Source of the DNA: Rhinolophus ferrumequinum
Lineage: Eukaryota; Chordata; Mammalia; Chiroptera; Rhinolophidae
Direction of reading: 5' to 3'
DNA length: 64,000 nt
Assembly: GCF_004115265.2 (NCBI RefSeq)
Contig: NC_046301.1
Coordinates: 40,202,714 to 40,266,713 of the forward strand
Position numbers and translations under genes: made by a program. Within the stretch, counting starts at the first letter, position 1. The number at the start of each line of letters is the position of its first letter. This document shows positions 1-12,806 of this stretch, one piece after another. The notes beneath the pieces are model-generated. The model was not told where the DNA came from and searched no databases. It was given only the letters and a program-made list of their open reading frames with translations.

Positions 1-1429
1 ACACAGATGTCACTTCCTACTGAAAGGAGTGTAGCAGTGTTTGCAGATACAGGCAGATGGGCATGTGTGGCCTTGGAGAATTATACGAGGAAGGGCATGG
101 ATGTTCTTGAACGGACTCAGATAGGTAACATGTCTGTGGCTTCTGGGTAGACATGTGTATAAGGCTGTCCTGAACAGTACACAGAGGGTCACAGGTATTT
201 ACAGGGAGGCATTCACCTGTGTGATGGGTGCACTGTGGCAGCGCTGTCTGTGGTTAAAACGATATACATTTACACACATGGCTACAGGGAGGCCCATGGA
301 CCCCATCGCTCAGGGAGAGAGGCACGTAGACACAAATATATCCAGTGTAGACATATCAAGATTGATTTGTGGGCTCATGAATTATACACAGAATATATGG
401 GAAGTGAATGCTGTGAACATGTCTGGATGAAGGGAATATTCATGACCGTGGGCAACAATACAAGCTGCACATGTACTTGCACGTGTCCCCTGACGCACAC
501 CGGCATTTGTCTGGGCTTCCGGAGTGGGCACCTGCGTACATGGCGAGTCACGGAGCTGCCATATGTGTCCAGAATGTGGCTCACAGTTCCTATAGATAAA
601 CATGGACATCCACGGGCAGCCACAGAGCCTGTGTAGGCCCCAATAACTACATGCCACCATTTTGGGACACAAATGACCAAATCCCCTCATATTCCCTGAA
701 CTCCTGGCAAAGTGAGATTTCAAAACCAACAAGGGTGGCCTCAGAACTGCACAGGCCCTTTTTGGAGAACCATGGAGGGGAAGTACAGAGTCACATGGGT
801 GCCTGGGTGACCCAGAAATGCCATCCAGGAAAGCAGAGCCCTGAGCCCACTCTTGCTCACCGGGCTGTCTTAGCCAAGATTCTCCCCTGTTGACACCCCT
901 CCCTTCAGAGCTAATTGTGGCAGCCAAGACTCAGAAATGGCTTAACGTGGTCCCTGGCACAAGAAAGAGCCCAGTGCATGCTGGGGAGCCTCGTTATTAT
1001 TGAGTGGAATCATTATTACCAGTATGAGTATTCTTGAAATGCAGAGACCCTGCTCCTTTCTGTCTAGTTTTCCAGACTTTCCTCTCATCCCCCTGCCTGT
1101 CTTAGCACCCACCCTAGTTTCCCTCCAGCCTTCCAGCTTCCTCTGTTTCTCTCCTGTTCTCGCTTGAGAGAGTCAGTCCTTGAAAGCCTTGGTTTCCTTT
1201 CTCACCAGTGGGCTCTTTCCTGATATCTCTCTTCATTCTCATTTGCCTCCAAGCATCACAGTTCTGGTCTGTCTGTATACCTGGGGGTGGGTGGCTATCA
1301 GAGAGCATGTTGGGATTGAAAGCCCCCTAACATGGCCCAGTGAAATAGGACCTTCATGAAAGGAATGCAGGGAACCTACAAAACCCAGTAGCTGAAGCTC
1401 CAAGGACTTGGAAAGCCATCACTCATTTC
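1..1429. other. OLFM2 intron 1, unassigned sequence
   Basis: No exon, RNA gene or clear repeat is recognised. The first 600 bases are rich in ACA/TGTG words, probably decayed simple sequence. Open frames are short and unconserved-looking. Confidence 0.5.
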
Positions 1430-1615
1430 TCAATTCAGTTAGCAAATATTTATTATGCACCTACTGTGCACCAGGTAGACACGATACACAAGACACACGC
1501 AGCTGACGTGTTAATGGGAAGAGACCAGTAACAAACAAACGAGTGAGAAATCCCCATCCAGTAATGATGCTGTGCTGAACGTTAAACCAGGGCGGGGGGA
1601 TGGCGTGCAGGTGGC
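1430..1615 (-). repeat. L2 3' end fragment
   Basis: Reverse L2 pattern: gcaaatatttattatgcacc and tactgtgcaccaggtagaca. Confidence 0.7.
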
Positions 1616-1994
1616 GCTAGTTTGGATTTAGGAGCAAATCCCCACTTTCCTGCCTCCCCTCCACTCTGAGTGCCCTTTGCTTCTGCACCCCGCAGTCCAG
1701 CCGGCCCATGACTCTGGGTTTCTGCAGCCCCGGTCCCTATGCACATTCAGCTCCATGACCCCACACCTTTTAATCACCTTGACTTCCCCGTTCCAATTCC
1801 ATCTCCCTGGACTGGAGAATTTGCCTCTTTCAACTTGCATCAGGAATCCACTTGTCCTTTTCTCTGAGACTGGACACCTTGGACTCCTGGGACATGTGGT
1901 TATAGAGGTCTCCCTCTCAGGAGGGATTTACGGGCAGGAACGTCTCTTGGAAGGTGCACTGGGAGGCGAGTCAATGATAGACATCATCGCTCAT

Positions 1995-3115
1995 TCTTTC
2001 ATTCATTCATTCATTTGACAAACTATGGAGTGCCTAGAGTTTCGGGCCCTGTTGTAGGTGCTGAGACATAGCTGTGAGTATGGTGGGTCTACCTCTGTCT
2101 TGTGATATGTATTTATACTGGAGACACAATAAGCATGTAAGCAAATAAACAGTTTGTTTTAGATAAGTGCTGTAAAGAAAATAATAAGGAGACATTAAAG
2201 AAAGTGACTGGGGGACATCATTTTGTTGGCACACTGGAGTAGGCTTTCTGGGAAGGTGACATTTTCCCCCAGGTTTTATGAGATATAATTGATGTATAAC
2301 ATTATGTAAGTTTAAGGTGTACAGTGAAATGATTTGCTACATGTATATATTGCAACATGATTACCACATTAGGGTTAGTTAACACCTCCATCATCTCACA
2401 TAATTATGTGTGTGTGTGGTACTCTCTTAGCATCTTTCAAGTATATAATACAGTGTTGTTAACTATAATCACCATGCTGTACATTAGATCCCCGGAACTT
2501 ACTCATCTTATAACTGGAAGTTTGGGAAGGTGACATTTGAACAGAGACCTGACAGATGAGACGGAGTCAGTGGTGGAAAGAATAGGAGAGGAGCATTCTG
2601 GGAGAGGGAATTGCAGTGCAAATGTCCCTGACATGGAGACGAGCTTGGTGTCTGCTGGAAAGAGAGGGCGGGGTGGCTTGAGAGGAGGAGGGGATGAGGT
2701 TGTACAGGTTGGCAGGGAGTACTGCATGCAGGGCCTCACAGGCCAAAGTGAGTTGCTGGTTTTTATTCTAAGTGCAATGAGAAGCTGCTGGGCAAGTTGC
2801 CGTGGGGAGGAGCGCCATGATCTGATTCCCATTGTTTAAAGATCCCTCTAAGTTCTGTGATAGGGAAAGGACTCCAGGGAGAGAGGGTGGAAGCAGGGAG
2901 GCCAAGGAGGAGGTGACTGCAATAGTCCAAGCAAAAGCCAGGGGTGCCTGAGCCAGGATGGAAGCATCTGGAATGGTAAGCAGTGGGCAGATTTGGCTCA
3001 CATCTTAGTAGCAGAGTCATCAGGACTTGCTGATGAAGTAGATGTGAGGGGTGAGAGGAAGACAGAAACAGACACACAGGTGGTAGCCGGAGAGAAGCAT
3101 GAGGCCTAGGGAGAC
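1995..3115 (-). repeat. L2 copy, interrupted by L1
   Basis: cattcattcattcatttgac opens the reverse L2 3' end. The body resumes after the L1 insertion with gggagagggaattgcagtgc and gaagcagggaggccaaggag, each in the order of the L2 consensus. Confidence 0.75.
2265..2523 (-). mobile_element. L1 3' UTR fragment inserted in an L2 copy
   Basis: Reverse-oriented L1M-type 3' sequence (tataattgatgtataacatt, accatgctgtacattagatc). It is bounded by a perfect 15-bp duplication gggaaggtgacattt at 2250-2264 and 2524-2538, so it landed inside the older L2. Confidence 0.85.
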
Positions 3116-3439
3116 TTTCTGAAAGATCGGGGGAGGCAGGACCACAATAGACCAGATATCAGCTGTGTCCCCTTCCCTCTTAATAGCCAGGAAGAGATAA
3201 TGGCCTGAACCCCCTTCCACGCTCCATGGAAGGCCAGTGTCTCCTCGAGATTTCCCCCTCCATGAGGGGCCTATATTCTTTTGGTCGTCTTGGCCTCCAG
3301 CTTCCTGCTTCTGTTGTTTATTACTCCCCATCTATTGCCCTTCGGTCTCTGCTCCAATCTTTATCTGGACTAAGAGCTCAGACCTGGAGGCGATGGAGAA
3401 CCTCAGGTGCCGGAGCAAGTCACTCAAACTTGATCCTGA

Positions 3440-4990
3440 AAGCAGTGGAGCCATTTACCCATCCATGTATTTATTCAACAAGTACTTTTGAGGACCTACT
3501 ATGTGTAACCATCACAGGAGATAAGATGGCGAGCCAAGCAGACATGGTGCATGGAGCTTCCTTTAAAATGAGAAACAGGATCAAATGTTCACAAATATCG
3601 CAGCTGCAATAACAGCTTGAGGAAAAGATCCTTCGTGTTACAGGAGCTTCTAATAAAGGGATAGATCTAATTTGGAAGCTCAGAGGAAGTAAGAGCTGAA
3701 ATCAGAAGCAGGGAGCAAAGGGTATTCCAGGCAGAGGGAACTGCTTATGCAAAAGGCCTGGCAGTAAGAGAAAGTGTGGACAGTGTGACAGACTAGAAAA
3801 GGCTTTGGAGAGGAAAGACAGTGTAGGATGAAAGCAGAGAGGTAAGTAAAGGGCAGATCCACAGGGCCTTGTGGTGATGTTAAGGAGTTTTATCTGTAGC
3901 TTAAGAATAAAAGGAATTTACCAACGAGGTTTTGGTTGGGAGGATGATATGATCAGATGTGCCTTATAAAAGTTCCCTGAGGCTCCTCTGTGTAGAATGG
4001 ACTGATGAGAGAAAGGGTAGGTCAAGGTAGACCAGAGAGACTTTCTGAACTGGGAGGGTGACTTAGACCATTGAGTGGTGACAGAGATGGAGAACCATGC
4101 ATGTAAAAATATCTCGGAGTTAAAGTCAACCAGACTTGGTGAAGGAGTGGAAATGGGGATGAGAATAATGCCTGGGCATCTGAACCACTGACCTGAGGGA
4201 ATGGAGCTGGTGACATAGGGAGTACTGGACGAGAACTAGGTTCAAGAGAGATGGTCTTGCATTTTATTTTGAGCGTGTTGGGATTGAGATGCTTTTGAGA
4301 CATCCAAGGCTGGAGGCTCAAGAAGTCAGACGTATATATGGATTTGGAGTTCTGGGGACATATATGCATGCAGGTGGTGATGGGAGATTTGACAAGGTTA
4401 AGAACCCTTGGAAAAAGATCGAGGTAAAGAGAGAGCCTAAGGCTGAGTCTAGAGCAGTGGTTCTCATCCAGGAGGCGATTTTGCACCGAGGGGACTTTTG
4501 GCAATGTCTGGGGATATTTTGTTGTTGCAACTGGGAGGGGGTACTATTGGCATCTAGGGGGTGGAAGCCAGGAACGAGGCTGAACATCCTACAGTGTCCG
4601 GAGTTGTTATCCAGCCAAAGTATCAGTAGTGCTCAGGTTGAAAAACGTGGGTCTAGAGTAACACTTAATAGCCAGGTGGAGGGAACCATGCAAGTATGTG
4701 CTGGCGGCCAAGGGAAGGGAACATATCAAGAAAGAGAGAGCAGTCAACAGAGTCGAATCCTGCTGAGAGGTCAAGAAAGATGGCAGGCTAAAAGGCGTCC
4801 GTTGGATTTAGAAACATGGAGGCCATTGGTGGACTTTGCCAGAGCTGTGTCGGTACAATGAGGCCAGAAACTAGATAGTTGTGGTGGAGAAGCAAGTTCA
4901 GGAAGTGAGAGAATGGAGGCAGTTGCTATAGGCAACCAAGAAGAGGAGGAGAGAAGTAGGAGACAGATGGAAGCAGTAAAGTAAGGGGTT
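3440..4990 (-). repeat. Long L2 copy with nested hAT MITE
   Basis: About 1.35 kb of L2 apart from the MITE: tatttattcaacaagtac, ggcagagggaactgcttatg, tttgagacatccaaggctgg, cctgctgagaggtcaagaaa. Coding capacity is lost. One of the longest L2 stretches in the window. Confidence 0.75.
4455..4650 (+). mobile_element. hAT-Charlie MITE (MER5/MER20 class) inside L2
   Basis: Begins cagtggttctcatccaggag and ends gttgaaaaacgtgg. A perfect 8-bp duplication gtctagag lies at 4447-4454 and 4651-4658, with the CTAG centre that Charlie elements favour. Confidence 0.85.
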
Positions 4991-4999
4991 TTGTTTTTT

Positions 5000-6460
5000 A
5001 ATAGGAGAGACTTCCATTTATTTAGAAACCAATGGGAAAGTTCTGCTTGAGAGGAAGATGTTGAATACGCAAGATAAAGGCAAGATATTGATTGTATGAG
5101 ATTCCCAAGAAGGTAGAAAAGGACCAAAGCAATTGGTGCATGAACCTTAAGACGAAGGGCAGCTCCTCCATTGTAACAGGAGGGAGGGTCCAGGATGGAA
5201 CAAAAGTTTGTAAATTATGGCAGGGAAGGAGAGGGATTCCACTTTATGGCTCTTATTTTCTCTGGGAGGTCAGGGATTCTTCCCTGAAAGAATGGAGAAT
5301 GTTTTGAGTCTTCCTGTTTATTTCAAATCACCCCACGACAGCGTGCTGGCCTTCCCCATGGTACACACCCATGAAGAAAGCCCTCTTCAAAGCCCCCTCC
5401 TGAACTTCTGGCCTGAGGTTTGGCATCTGAACCTAGAGAGGGCTCAGATGGGGGATATCCAACTCCAGTACTTATGAGGAAAGACCCATGATGGGTTCTC
5501 ATAAAGTCCCCAACTCTTGAAAATTAGTGCCGTTTGCAATAGCCCATCAAGGAAGCCTCGTAATCATCCTTGAAAAAGACCATAAAATCTACTTTAATGA
5601 ATTTTAGATAATGACATTGGAAAAATAAAATACCCTTACCATCATTAATCCTGAGTCACACCTGGATATTCATCTAGGACTCCTAAGTACTTGTGGAGGG
5701 AAGTGCTCCATAGTGGGGAGATACTCAGGAAAAAGAAACCTCAGCTATGTATTTCTCACCTGATCGTGAAAGTTGAGCAAGAGCAAGGTGGACTCACACT
5801 GAGGAAAACCAGGTTCTGAGAGACTAGGCTCAGCTCAGGTCCCGAGACTGTAGATTAATTCAAGTTCTGGGACAGAACAGGGAAATATCCCTGAGGTCTT
5901 ACGGTACTCCATGGTTGACTCAGAGACAGCCCTGGATAGACAAAGGCTGAACTTGGATCTAGGGATACACCAAACCTGGTCCTTAGGAGACCGGGGAGAC
6001 CAGGACCGCATCCAAGTCCTGGATAAAACAGGGTTACAGTACGAGCTTGAGATACACAAGACCAAACGCAGAACAGAGCAGAGTTGAACCTGAGTCCTGA
6101 GATGGACCACTGCTGGGCCCACATCCTGAGCTAGACCTCAGAGCTCAGGAGGATAGAAACAGAAAACGGGCTGATTGTGGAGAAGTTGGGGTAGACTGGA
6201 TTTGCCCTGCAGGGGTCTCCCTCCTTGTTGAGCCAATTTGCTCAAACTGTTAAGTACCTCTGGGATTAATGTCCATTGCAAATGATGCGGAATGTCCCAG
6301 GACTAATGAGGGGAAGTGAATTTTATTTTCTAATGCCAGGTCATCTGAGGACTCAATTTGAGCTAGCTCGTGCCCATGAACCTGGAAACATGCTCAGCGA
6401 AGCTGACGGCTTGGGAATGCCCAGGGTGGCCGTCCCTTCATCCATGCTGGCTGTGATCAC
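5000..6460. other. OLFM2 intron 1, unassigned; degenerate internal repeats near 5.85-6.1 kb
   Basis: No gene. caagttctgg (5861) and caagtcctgg (6013), each followed by an acagaacagg or taaaacaggg word, suggest a worn minisatellite-like segment. The rest is unique. Confidence 0.4.
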
Positions 6461-6469
6461 TCTGATACA

Positions 6470-7430
6470 TTCCAGCACATGCTCAGCACACACAGGGACT
6501 CACATATTCATACCACAGCAGATACACACACACACACAGCACCCGAACCCAGGCACATGCCTCAAACACACAGCAACACATTTTGCACAGACATGCGCAT
6601 TGACCCAGCAGCCATTTACAAATCCTTACACACATGCACAGACCACATCACGGTCTCACACTAGCCCGTCCAGCCAGCGCATTCAGATATATATATAGCG
6701 TCCAGCCAGCGCATTCAGATATAGCCTCCCACACCAGGACACTTTCACGTCTACAACAGTGGCACCCCCTAGGGGACGTGGTGTTCTCAGAGAACAGTGC
6801 CCCCTGGAGTTATGCAGTGCCCTGTCTTTCACATTCACATTTTCTCAGCCACATACACCGTCTCGCACATTCTGAGTTCTGGTTTTACACACTACATATG
6901 TGTAGTTTTATGAACTTGCTGATGCTCACACACTTAGGCCTATAAATGGCTATACACTTATGTGTGTTCTTGGCCATATGGACACAGACATGCCACACAT
7001 CCATCTCATACACTCCCAGGCTCTGTGCAGTCAGTGGAGGTGAGGCTGTGCTGCACAACACATATTCAAGTCTCAATGGATTAGTACAACCAAACGATCT
7101 ATTGCTCATGTCACATACGTGTTAGCAAGGGTCTCTGCCTAGTGTAGTCACTCAGAGATACCAGTTGACAAAAGCTTCTCATCAACAAAATTCTGCTGTT
7201 GCTGAGGCAAAAACATGGCTCTTAAAACTGTTACCTGGAAGTCACTTCCACTCACATGGCACTGGTAAAGGAAACTGCAACGCCACGCTGAGGAAGTACA
7301 GCTCTATTGTGCCCAAGAGAGAAGAACTGGAAAATTTGTGAACAGTTCTATTGACTGCCACAGTTTCTTACACATTCAGAGAGTTACACACTCACATGCA
7401 GTCCACATATGCACATTTTATTCCCTCCCG
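6470..7430. repeat. Degenerate CA-rich stretch
   Basis: Many cacac/acacat words (cagatacacacacacaca at 6519) without a pure array. It looks like an old decayed dinucleotide tract. No gene seen. Confidence 0.5.
6667..6723. repeat. Short tandem duplication (32-bp period)
   Basis: cgtccagccagcgcattcag plus atata occurs at 6667-6691 and again at 6699-6723, separated by a TATATAG stretch. Confidence 0.85.
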
Positions 7431-7599
7431 TATGGACCGGTCTTTATGACTTGTTATTCTCCATGGGACAAGGCGGGAAGCCACACATGCCCTCCACCTA
7501 GTTTGCCTCCAAAGTGCCTTTGCCTCGTGGCACATCTGAGGGGTCTTCCCCTCCCTCCTGAGCGGGGGGTCCCAGGGTAACAAATTTCCAAGCCAGAGC

Positions 7600-8035
7600 T
7601 AGAGTCAGAGATGAGAAAAACAGCGCAGACACCTTCTCTGCCCCCAGAGTGGGCGGTATTTTTCCACAGACACTGGGGAAGAATAATAATAGGCATTGGG
7701 AGATTTCTGTGTTGGCCGAGAACCTTCCCCATCTTGCCAGCGGCAACTTGGAAGGAGAGCCCGGCGGGGAGAAGACAAATCCAGGGAGACCCTCCGCCCT
7801 CCGCACTGCACGTTCCCCCAACACCACCTGGGACCCTCTCCTTCCCCTCTCAAGTCCTGCCATACTCCTCCTTCTGACTACTTAGATATTCCAAGGCAGG
7901 AAACTCATGAATATTTATAGGGCTCTGGCAGTAAGGGAGATAAAAAAAAATGGAATTTATGAATCAGGATACGTCTATAAATAACAGGCCTGTGGTTGAT
8001 GGGGTTCTTCCCTCACCCACCACATTCCTTCAACT
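7600..8035. promoter_or_regulatory. Candidate intronic enhancer (MEF2-type sites)
   Basis: Repeat-free sequence with CTATAAATAA at 7975-7984 (fits YTAWWWWTAR) and its near-mirror atatttatag at 7911-7920. Purely motif-based. Confidence 0.3.
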
Positions 8036-8072
8036 TTAGCTCAAGCCACATCCAAGCCTCGCAGAGTTGCCC

Positions 8073-8074
<2 letters not shown>

Positions 8075-8116
<42 letters not shown>
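8075..8116. repeat. (AC)21 microsatellite
   Basis: Forty-two bases of perfect AC dinucleotide. Likely polymorphic. Confidence 0.95.
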
Positions 8117-8118
<2 letters not shown>

Positions 8119-8469
8119 CTTGGCTGTGGATGAACAAATTCCTGTTGTCCAGCGCACTGTCATACATGCACACATCCACACACAGCTGAGCACACAGACA
8201 CACATTCGCACCTCCTGGGCCAGGCCTGCTGTCATCTTTCCACACGCAGACCCTGAAACGTAGAACTCGTCTGGGCAGCCTCCTGTGTCCACTCAGACCG
8301 GCACACACAACACGCAATGGCACATGATCACACATGCCACAGAGGCCGCTCCCTGACCCACAACCCAAGCATGGCACTTACTCTCTCTGGGCCTCGTTTT
8401 CCTCATCTAGTGAAGGGGGTGCAGAGGGTCCCTACCTCACAGGGTAGTTGTGCAGATTTTTAAAAATAA

Positions 8470-9130
8470 CAAGTGGGTAAAGTGCCTCTTGTATGCAAGG
8501 TACTATTCTGGGTGCTGGCGACACAGCAGTGAACAAAAACAAGTAAAACAATGCCTGCCTGATATTCTGGAGGGGAAGAAAGATAATATGTAAAATGAGT
8601 GCACAGACGACGTAGTGTGTTGGAAGCTGATAAAAGGCGGGGGTGGGGAGGGGATGGCTAGCGCTGCAACACTTGCAGTTCTGACTGGGGGCGGAGGGGA
8701 GATCAGGAAAGTCCTCTTGAAACAATGGCATTTAAATAAGATTTGAAGGAGGTGGAAGGACATTCTAGGCAGAGGGAATAGCCTGTGCAAAGACTAGATA
8801 TAACAGAAGCATGCTCTGGGTGTTGGAGGAACAGCGAGGAGGCTCCGTGTGGCTGAAGCACAGTGAGCGAAGGGGAGCATGGTGGAGGTGAGGACGGGTG
8901 TGTGTGGGGGAGGGTAGGTCTTGCTGGGCCTTGTGGGTCACCGGGAAGACTTTGTTTTTTACCCCCATGAGGTGGGAGCCATGGAAGGTTCTGATAATAG
9001 GAAGAATGTGACCTGACTCAAGAGCTCACAGGCGCCCTCTGGCTGCTGTGGTGGAAACAGGCTGTGGAGGGCGAGGGTGGGAGCCGGGGGCGCCCGGCCA
9101 GAGGCAACTGCACTGGGGGCTGGCTCACAG
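8470..9130 (-). repeat. L2 copy
   Basis: ggcgacacagcagtgaacaa, ctaggcagagggaatagcct, gggccttgtgggtcaccggg in reverse L2 order. Confidence 0.7.
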
Positions 9131-9214
9131 AAGGTGGAGAAGTAAGTAAATTCTGATTGTAAAGCTGTGTAAGAAAGAAACAAAGCCGTCTCTAAATGAA
9201 TGCATTTCAAGGAT

Positions 9215-9625
9215 TCATTCTTTAATTCCAGAAATGTTTATTGAGCACCTACTATGTGTCAGGCACTGTTCTGACTTGAGACCACAGCACTGAACAAAGT
9301 GGTAATCATCCTGCCCTTAGGGATCTGTCAGTATCATGAAGAAGACAGTCACGAAACAAGATCAATTTTAATCTAGGGTCAGGGGGTAGGAAGTTTTATG
9401 CAGAAAAATGCAGCAGAGCGGGCCTTGGAGAGTGATGGGGACAGCACATGTGGACTGGGTGGCTGGGCAGACTTTGGGATACGTTTTAAAGTGAGAGCTC
9501 CTTTCAGGATTGGCTGACAGATTGCATAGGTAAGTGGAAATGACAGAACTTGGTGCTGAGGTATGAATTTGAGCTTTGAAGGGACACCTCATAAATACCC
9601 CCTTACATTGAATGTTCATTATTTC
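9215..9625 (-). repeat. L2 copy
   Basis: gaaatgtttattgagcacct, actatgtgtcaggcactgtt, then a later L2 segment (attggctgacagattgcata). Confidence 0.7.
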
Positions 9626-9639
9626 TTTCCATCTTAGGT

Positions 9640-9960
9640 TGGGTTCCCGAGAAGCAGAACCTGAGATGGGGATTTGGAGCTCACAATTAATTGGGAAAGG
9701 GGGCTAAGGGAAACCGGACTGAGGGGGGAAATGGATTGACTAAGGATGAGGTCTCAGGTAAAGTCCAGGCTTGGTTTGATCCATAGGAGCGGGGCCCTCT
9801 CCAGATGGTAAATTGCACTGCAGAGGGGTGGGCTTTTGGGCCACTGCACCAATTAATCATTGGCTGCTCTTGGGGATAGGGGATGCCTCCCAGGCATCTC
9901 CAGGGCATGCTGGCTCCCAAAAGCCAAGGGCAGGCTTCTGGAGAAGGTCACAGGTGCTAA
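9640..9960 (+). repeat. Possible old LTR-like repeat, unclassified
   Basis: Opens gggttcccgagaagcagaac, a wording shared in part with the block at 25,860. It may be an ancient ERVL-type LTR; the family is not settled by eye. Confidence 0.3.
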
Positions 9961-10324
9961 TTGTGAGCCTCTGCTCTCAACACCTGCGGGGTGGATGCAC
10001 CCAGTCAGTAAGGAGATCTGGGCAGAGCCCCAGGCTCCACCGAAGAGGGTCAGAGGAGCACCAGGCATTTACGCCAATCATAGCATGGATGTCTGACACA
10101 AGAGCCTGTTCTCAGCTCTCTTGGGATGAAAATGAGGCCAGCTTGGCACCGGGGCTCCCCTGACACAGCTGAGATCCTTTCCGGATTCATTACCTGCCAG
10201 AGCCTCAGCCCTCTGCTTCCCAGACTTGCCTGGGAATTGCAGAAGGGAGCTGAAAAGAAGAGATGCCATCCTAAAACAGGTCAAAATGGATCATTTAATT
10301 CTCCGTGGCCCTATAGGAAGACAT

Positions 10325-10450
10325 TGCTGTCATCCCCGTTTTACAGATATGGAAATGGATATACAGAGAAGTTAAATCATTTGCCCAAGACCACACAGCT
10401 AAAATGTGGAGGAATCAGGATTTGAACTCAAGTCACTAGGCTCTGGGGTC
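10325..10450 (-). repeat. MIR SINE
   Basis: ccccgttttacagatatgga, gcccaagaccacacagctaa, aggatttgaactcaagtc. Confidence 0.75.
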
Positions 10451-10624
10451 TATTTGCTTCAGAGCTACACTCAACTGCCTTAGACCCATGACTCCTTCAA
10501 AACCCAGAGCTCCTGTATCTACCCTGGGAGGGACGGGAAAAAGGGAAATGAACCTGAGAGAATGGAACGTAAGGTGTGCGGAGCGTGAGGGGAAAGCGGT
10601 GACGTGGAGGACTTGGAGTGTGCG

Positions 10625-10960
10625 CGAGGCATTCATTCGTTCATGCCCTGATGACGCACGCCTGCTTCGTCCAGCGTGTACTGGTGTTGGGGCCACAGTG
10701 GAAAAGAAAAAAGACCTCAGCCCTTTTGGAGCTTCCAGTGTAATAGGACACACAGACTCTCACCCAGGCAAGGAAGAGAATAAACTGTAAGAAGGTTGTG
10801 AGAAGGAAGGGGTAATGAACTGGGGAGACGCACACAGGAGGGGACCCTGTCTTGTTTGCAGGGATGGGGAAGGCTTCCTGGAAGTGGTGATGTTTCCTCT
10901 AAGCCCTGACGGATGGACAGAGTTTGGAGAGTCCTGGTGTAGCTGTCAGGAGGGCAGCAG
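10625..10960 (-). repeat. L2 fragment
   Basis: gcattcattcgttcatgccc, ggccacagtggaaaagaaa, cttttggagcttccagtgta in reverse L2 order. Confidence 0.6.
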
Positions 10961-11039
10961 AGAAGAAACACCCACAGACCTGGGTTCATAATTCCAGCTC
11001 TACCACTTAATATATAGAGCAAGCAGCATCACCTCAAGG

Positions 11040-11370
11040 TTTTAAAAAATTGTACAAATATTTATTGAGCATCTACTATGTACCAAGTGCTTTTCTAGGC
11101 ATTTGGAACATGGTAATGACCAAGACATGAGGTCCTTATACATGTCCTTCCTATTGGTACACCAGCCAACAAATATATTTAGTATGGTTTCTGCTATGAC
11201 AAATGCCAGGCAGGGAGTTGGGGACTGAGAAGGGCTTCTTTAAGGAGGCAGTCAGGGGAGGCTTCCCTGAGGAGGTGACTTTTAAATTTAGTTCTTAAGT
11301 ATGGACAAGAAGGATCCAGCATTATCACTGTTCCTTCAAAGGCTTGTTGTAAGGGGTGAAACAGGACAGT
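11040..11370 (-). repeat. L2 fragment
   Basis: caaatatttattgagcatct and actatgtaccaagtgctttt, then the aggcttccctgaggaggtga block. Confidence 0.7.
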
Positions 11371-11439
11371 TGACATGAGCAAATGCTCCCTGAGTATGTA
11401 GTTTGGTGGTTAAGACAACTTTAGAGAGAGGCAGTCTGG

Positions 11440-12020
11440 GCCCTGAGTTCTGTTAGCTGGTCATTTACCTGGTGTCCCTCATATCCATTCTTTGCCCTTC
11501 CCTTGTACTCTGTATCTCAGGGATTGAGCCTTGAAAACTACACTTCCCAGGTTCCCTTGCTCACTGGCTTCCTACTAGGTTCAGCTAATGGGATGCCATG
11601 GTGGGAGTTCGGCGGTGGGAGGAAGAGAGAAGCCAGGGGATTTCGCCCTGTTTCTTTGCTGTAGGCAGTGGCATCTCTCCTCCACGAATCCAGCTACCAC
11701 CTGGCGTCCACTCAGGCAGCTGTGATTCCTGCTTGGTGACTCCAGCCCAGGAGGGCACTGGTAACATTCCTCCCTTTGCCCTGCCAGCCCGGCAGCATCT
11801 TGCAGTTGCTCTTCTTTTGATCGCTTCACCTTCTCCACTGCCCTCTTTCCGCCCTTTTGGCTCTGCAGCATCAAACTTCCCATATTAAATGTCCTCCATG
11901 AACTATCCGGCATGGCTTCTGTTCCCTTCACAGACTGATGCCACTTGACTTTTCCTCTCTGCCCTTCAACATCACATAGCTGTTGTGAGGTGAATGGAGA
12001 CAACGCTCTCAGTAGCTGAC
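11440..12020. other. OLFM2 intron 1, unassigned, possibly old repeat
   Basis: aaaactacacttcccaggtt and ggttcagctaatgggatgcc look like wording of common mammalian medium repeats, but no family or borders can be set. Confidence 0.3.
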
Positions 12021-12024
12021 CTTA

Positions 12025-12195
12025 CACGATTCTTATCTGATGGTTTGAAGCTCTACACAGGTGCTCATTTAACCTCCAGAACAATCCTAAGAGGTGGGTG
12101 CTACGATTAGCTCTGTTTTATGGGGAAACTGAGGCACGGTGAGGTTCAAGTCACTTGCTCAAGGTCACACGGCTAGAAGGTAGCACTAGGAGGTC
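12025..12195 (-). repeat. MIR SINE
   Basis: ggggaaactgaggcacggtg, cacttgctcaaggtcacacg. Confidence 0.75.
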
Positions 12196-12806
12196 CCTCA
12201 CGCACACATTGTACATGTGACGTGCCTGGCATACGGGCAGTCCTGGGCAAGGCTGAGAATAATGAGAATTATGACATGTGGAGCTGGTCTCTGCTGAGTG
12301 CTCAGGATGGAGGTGATGCTGAAACTCCACCTCAGATGGATGCAGGCACTGGCGGCCACAGTGCACACTGATTGAAGGCCCTTCTGGAACCTGCCACCTG
12401 GAAGAACAATCTCAGACTCCTGCTGGCTCCTGTCCCAGCCTTGGAGGAGAGGGGGCAAAGGGCCTCTCTCTGGCAGCTTTGGCTGGGAGCAGCTGCCCAA
12501 CGCTTAGCCAGAATCGATTTCCCTTCAACTGGCCCATTCTCGCTAACAAAGGGCTCCAGTGACCCAGGTGGCCGTCACTGCCCCCTCCCCTCTGAGTGGA
12601 GGATGTGCTTTACAGCTGGCTGGAGCTGTTTTCTGTCTTTGAGACTCATTTCTTTGAAAGCTCTGGAAGACTCCTAGGATGGACTGAGTCAGGCCGTCCA
12701 CCGCAGCCCTGTGTGCTCACCTGGAGGACATCTCTGCCTCAGGGTTGCCCTGGCCAGTCCGCCCTCCGTGATCTTCCTGACCAGATGCTTCCCTGCTCAC
12801 ACACAG

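Noticed and set aside
8036-8377. Frames running through the (AC)n repeat
   Set aside because: Val-Cys or Thr-His runs are artefacts of the dinucleotide repeat.
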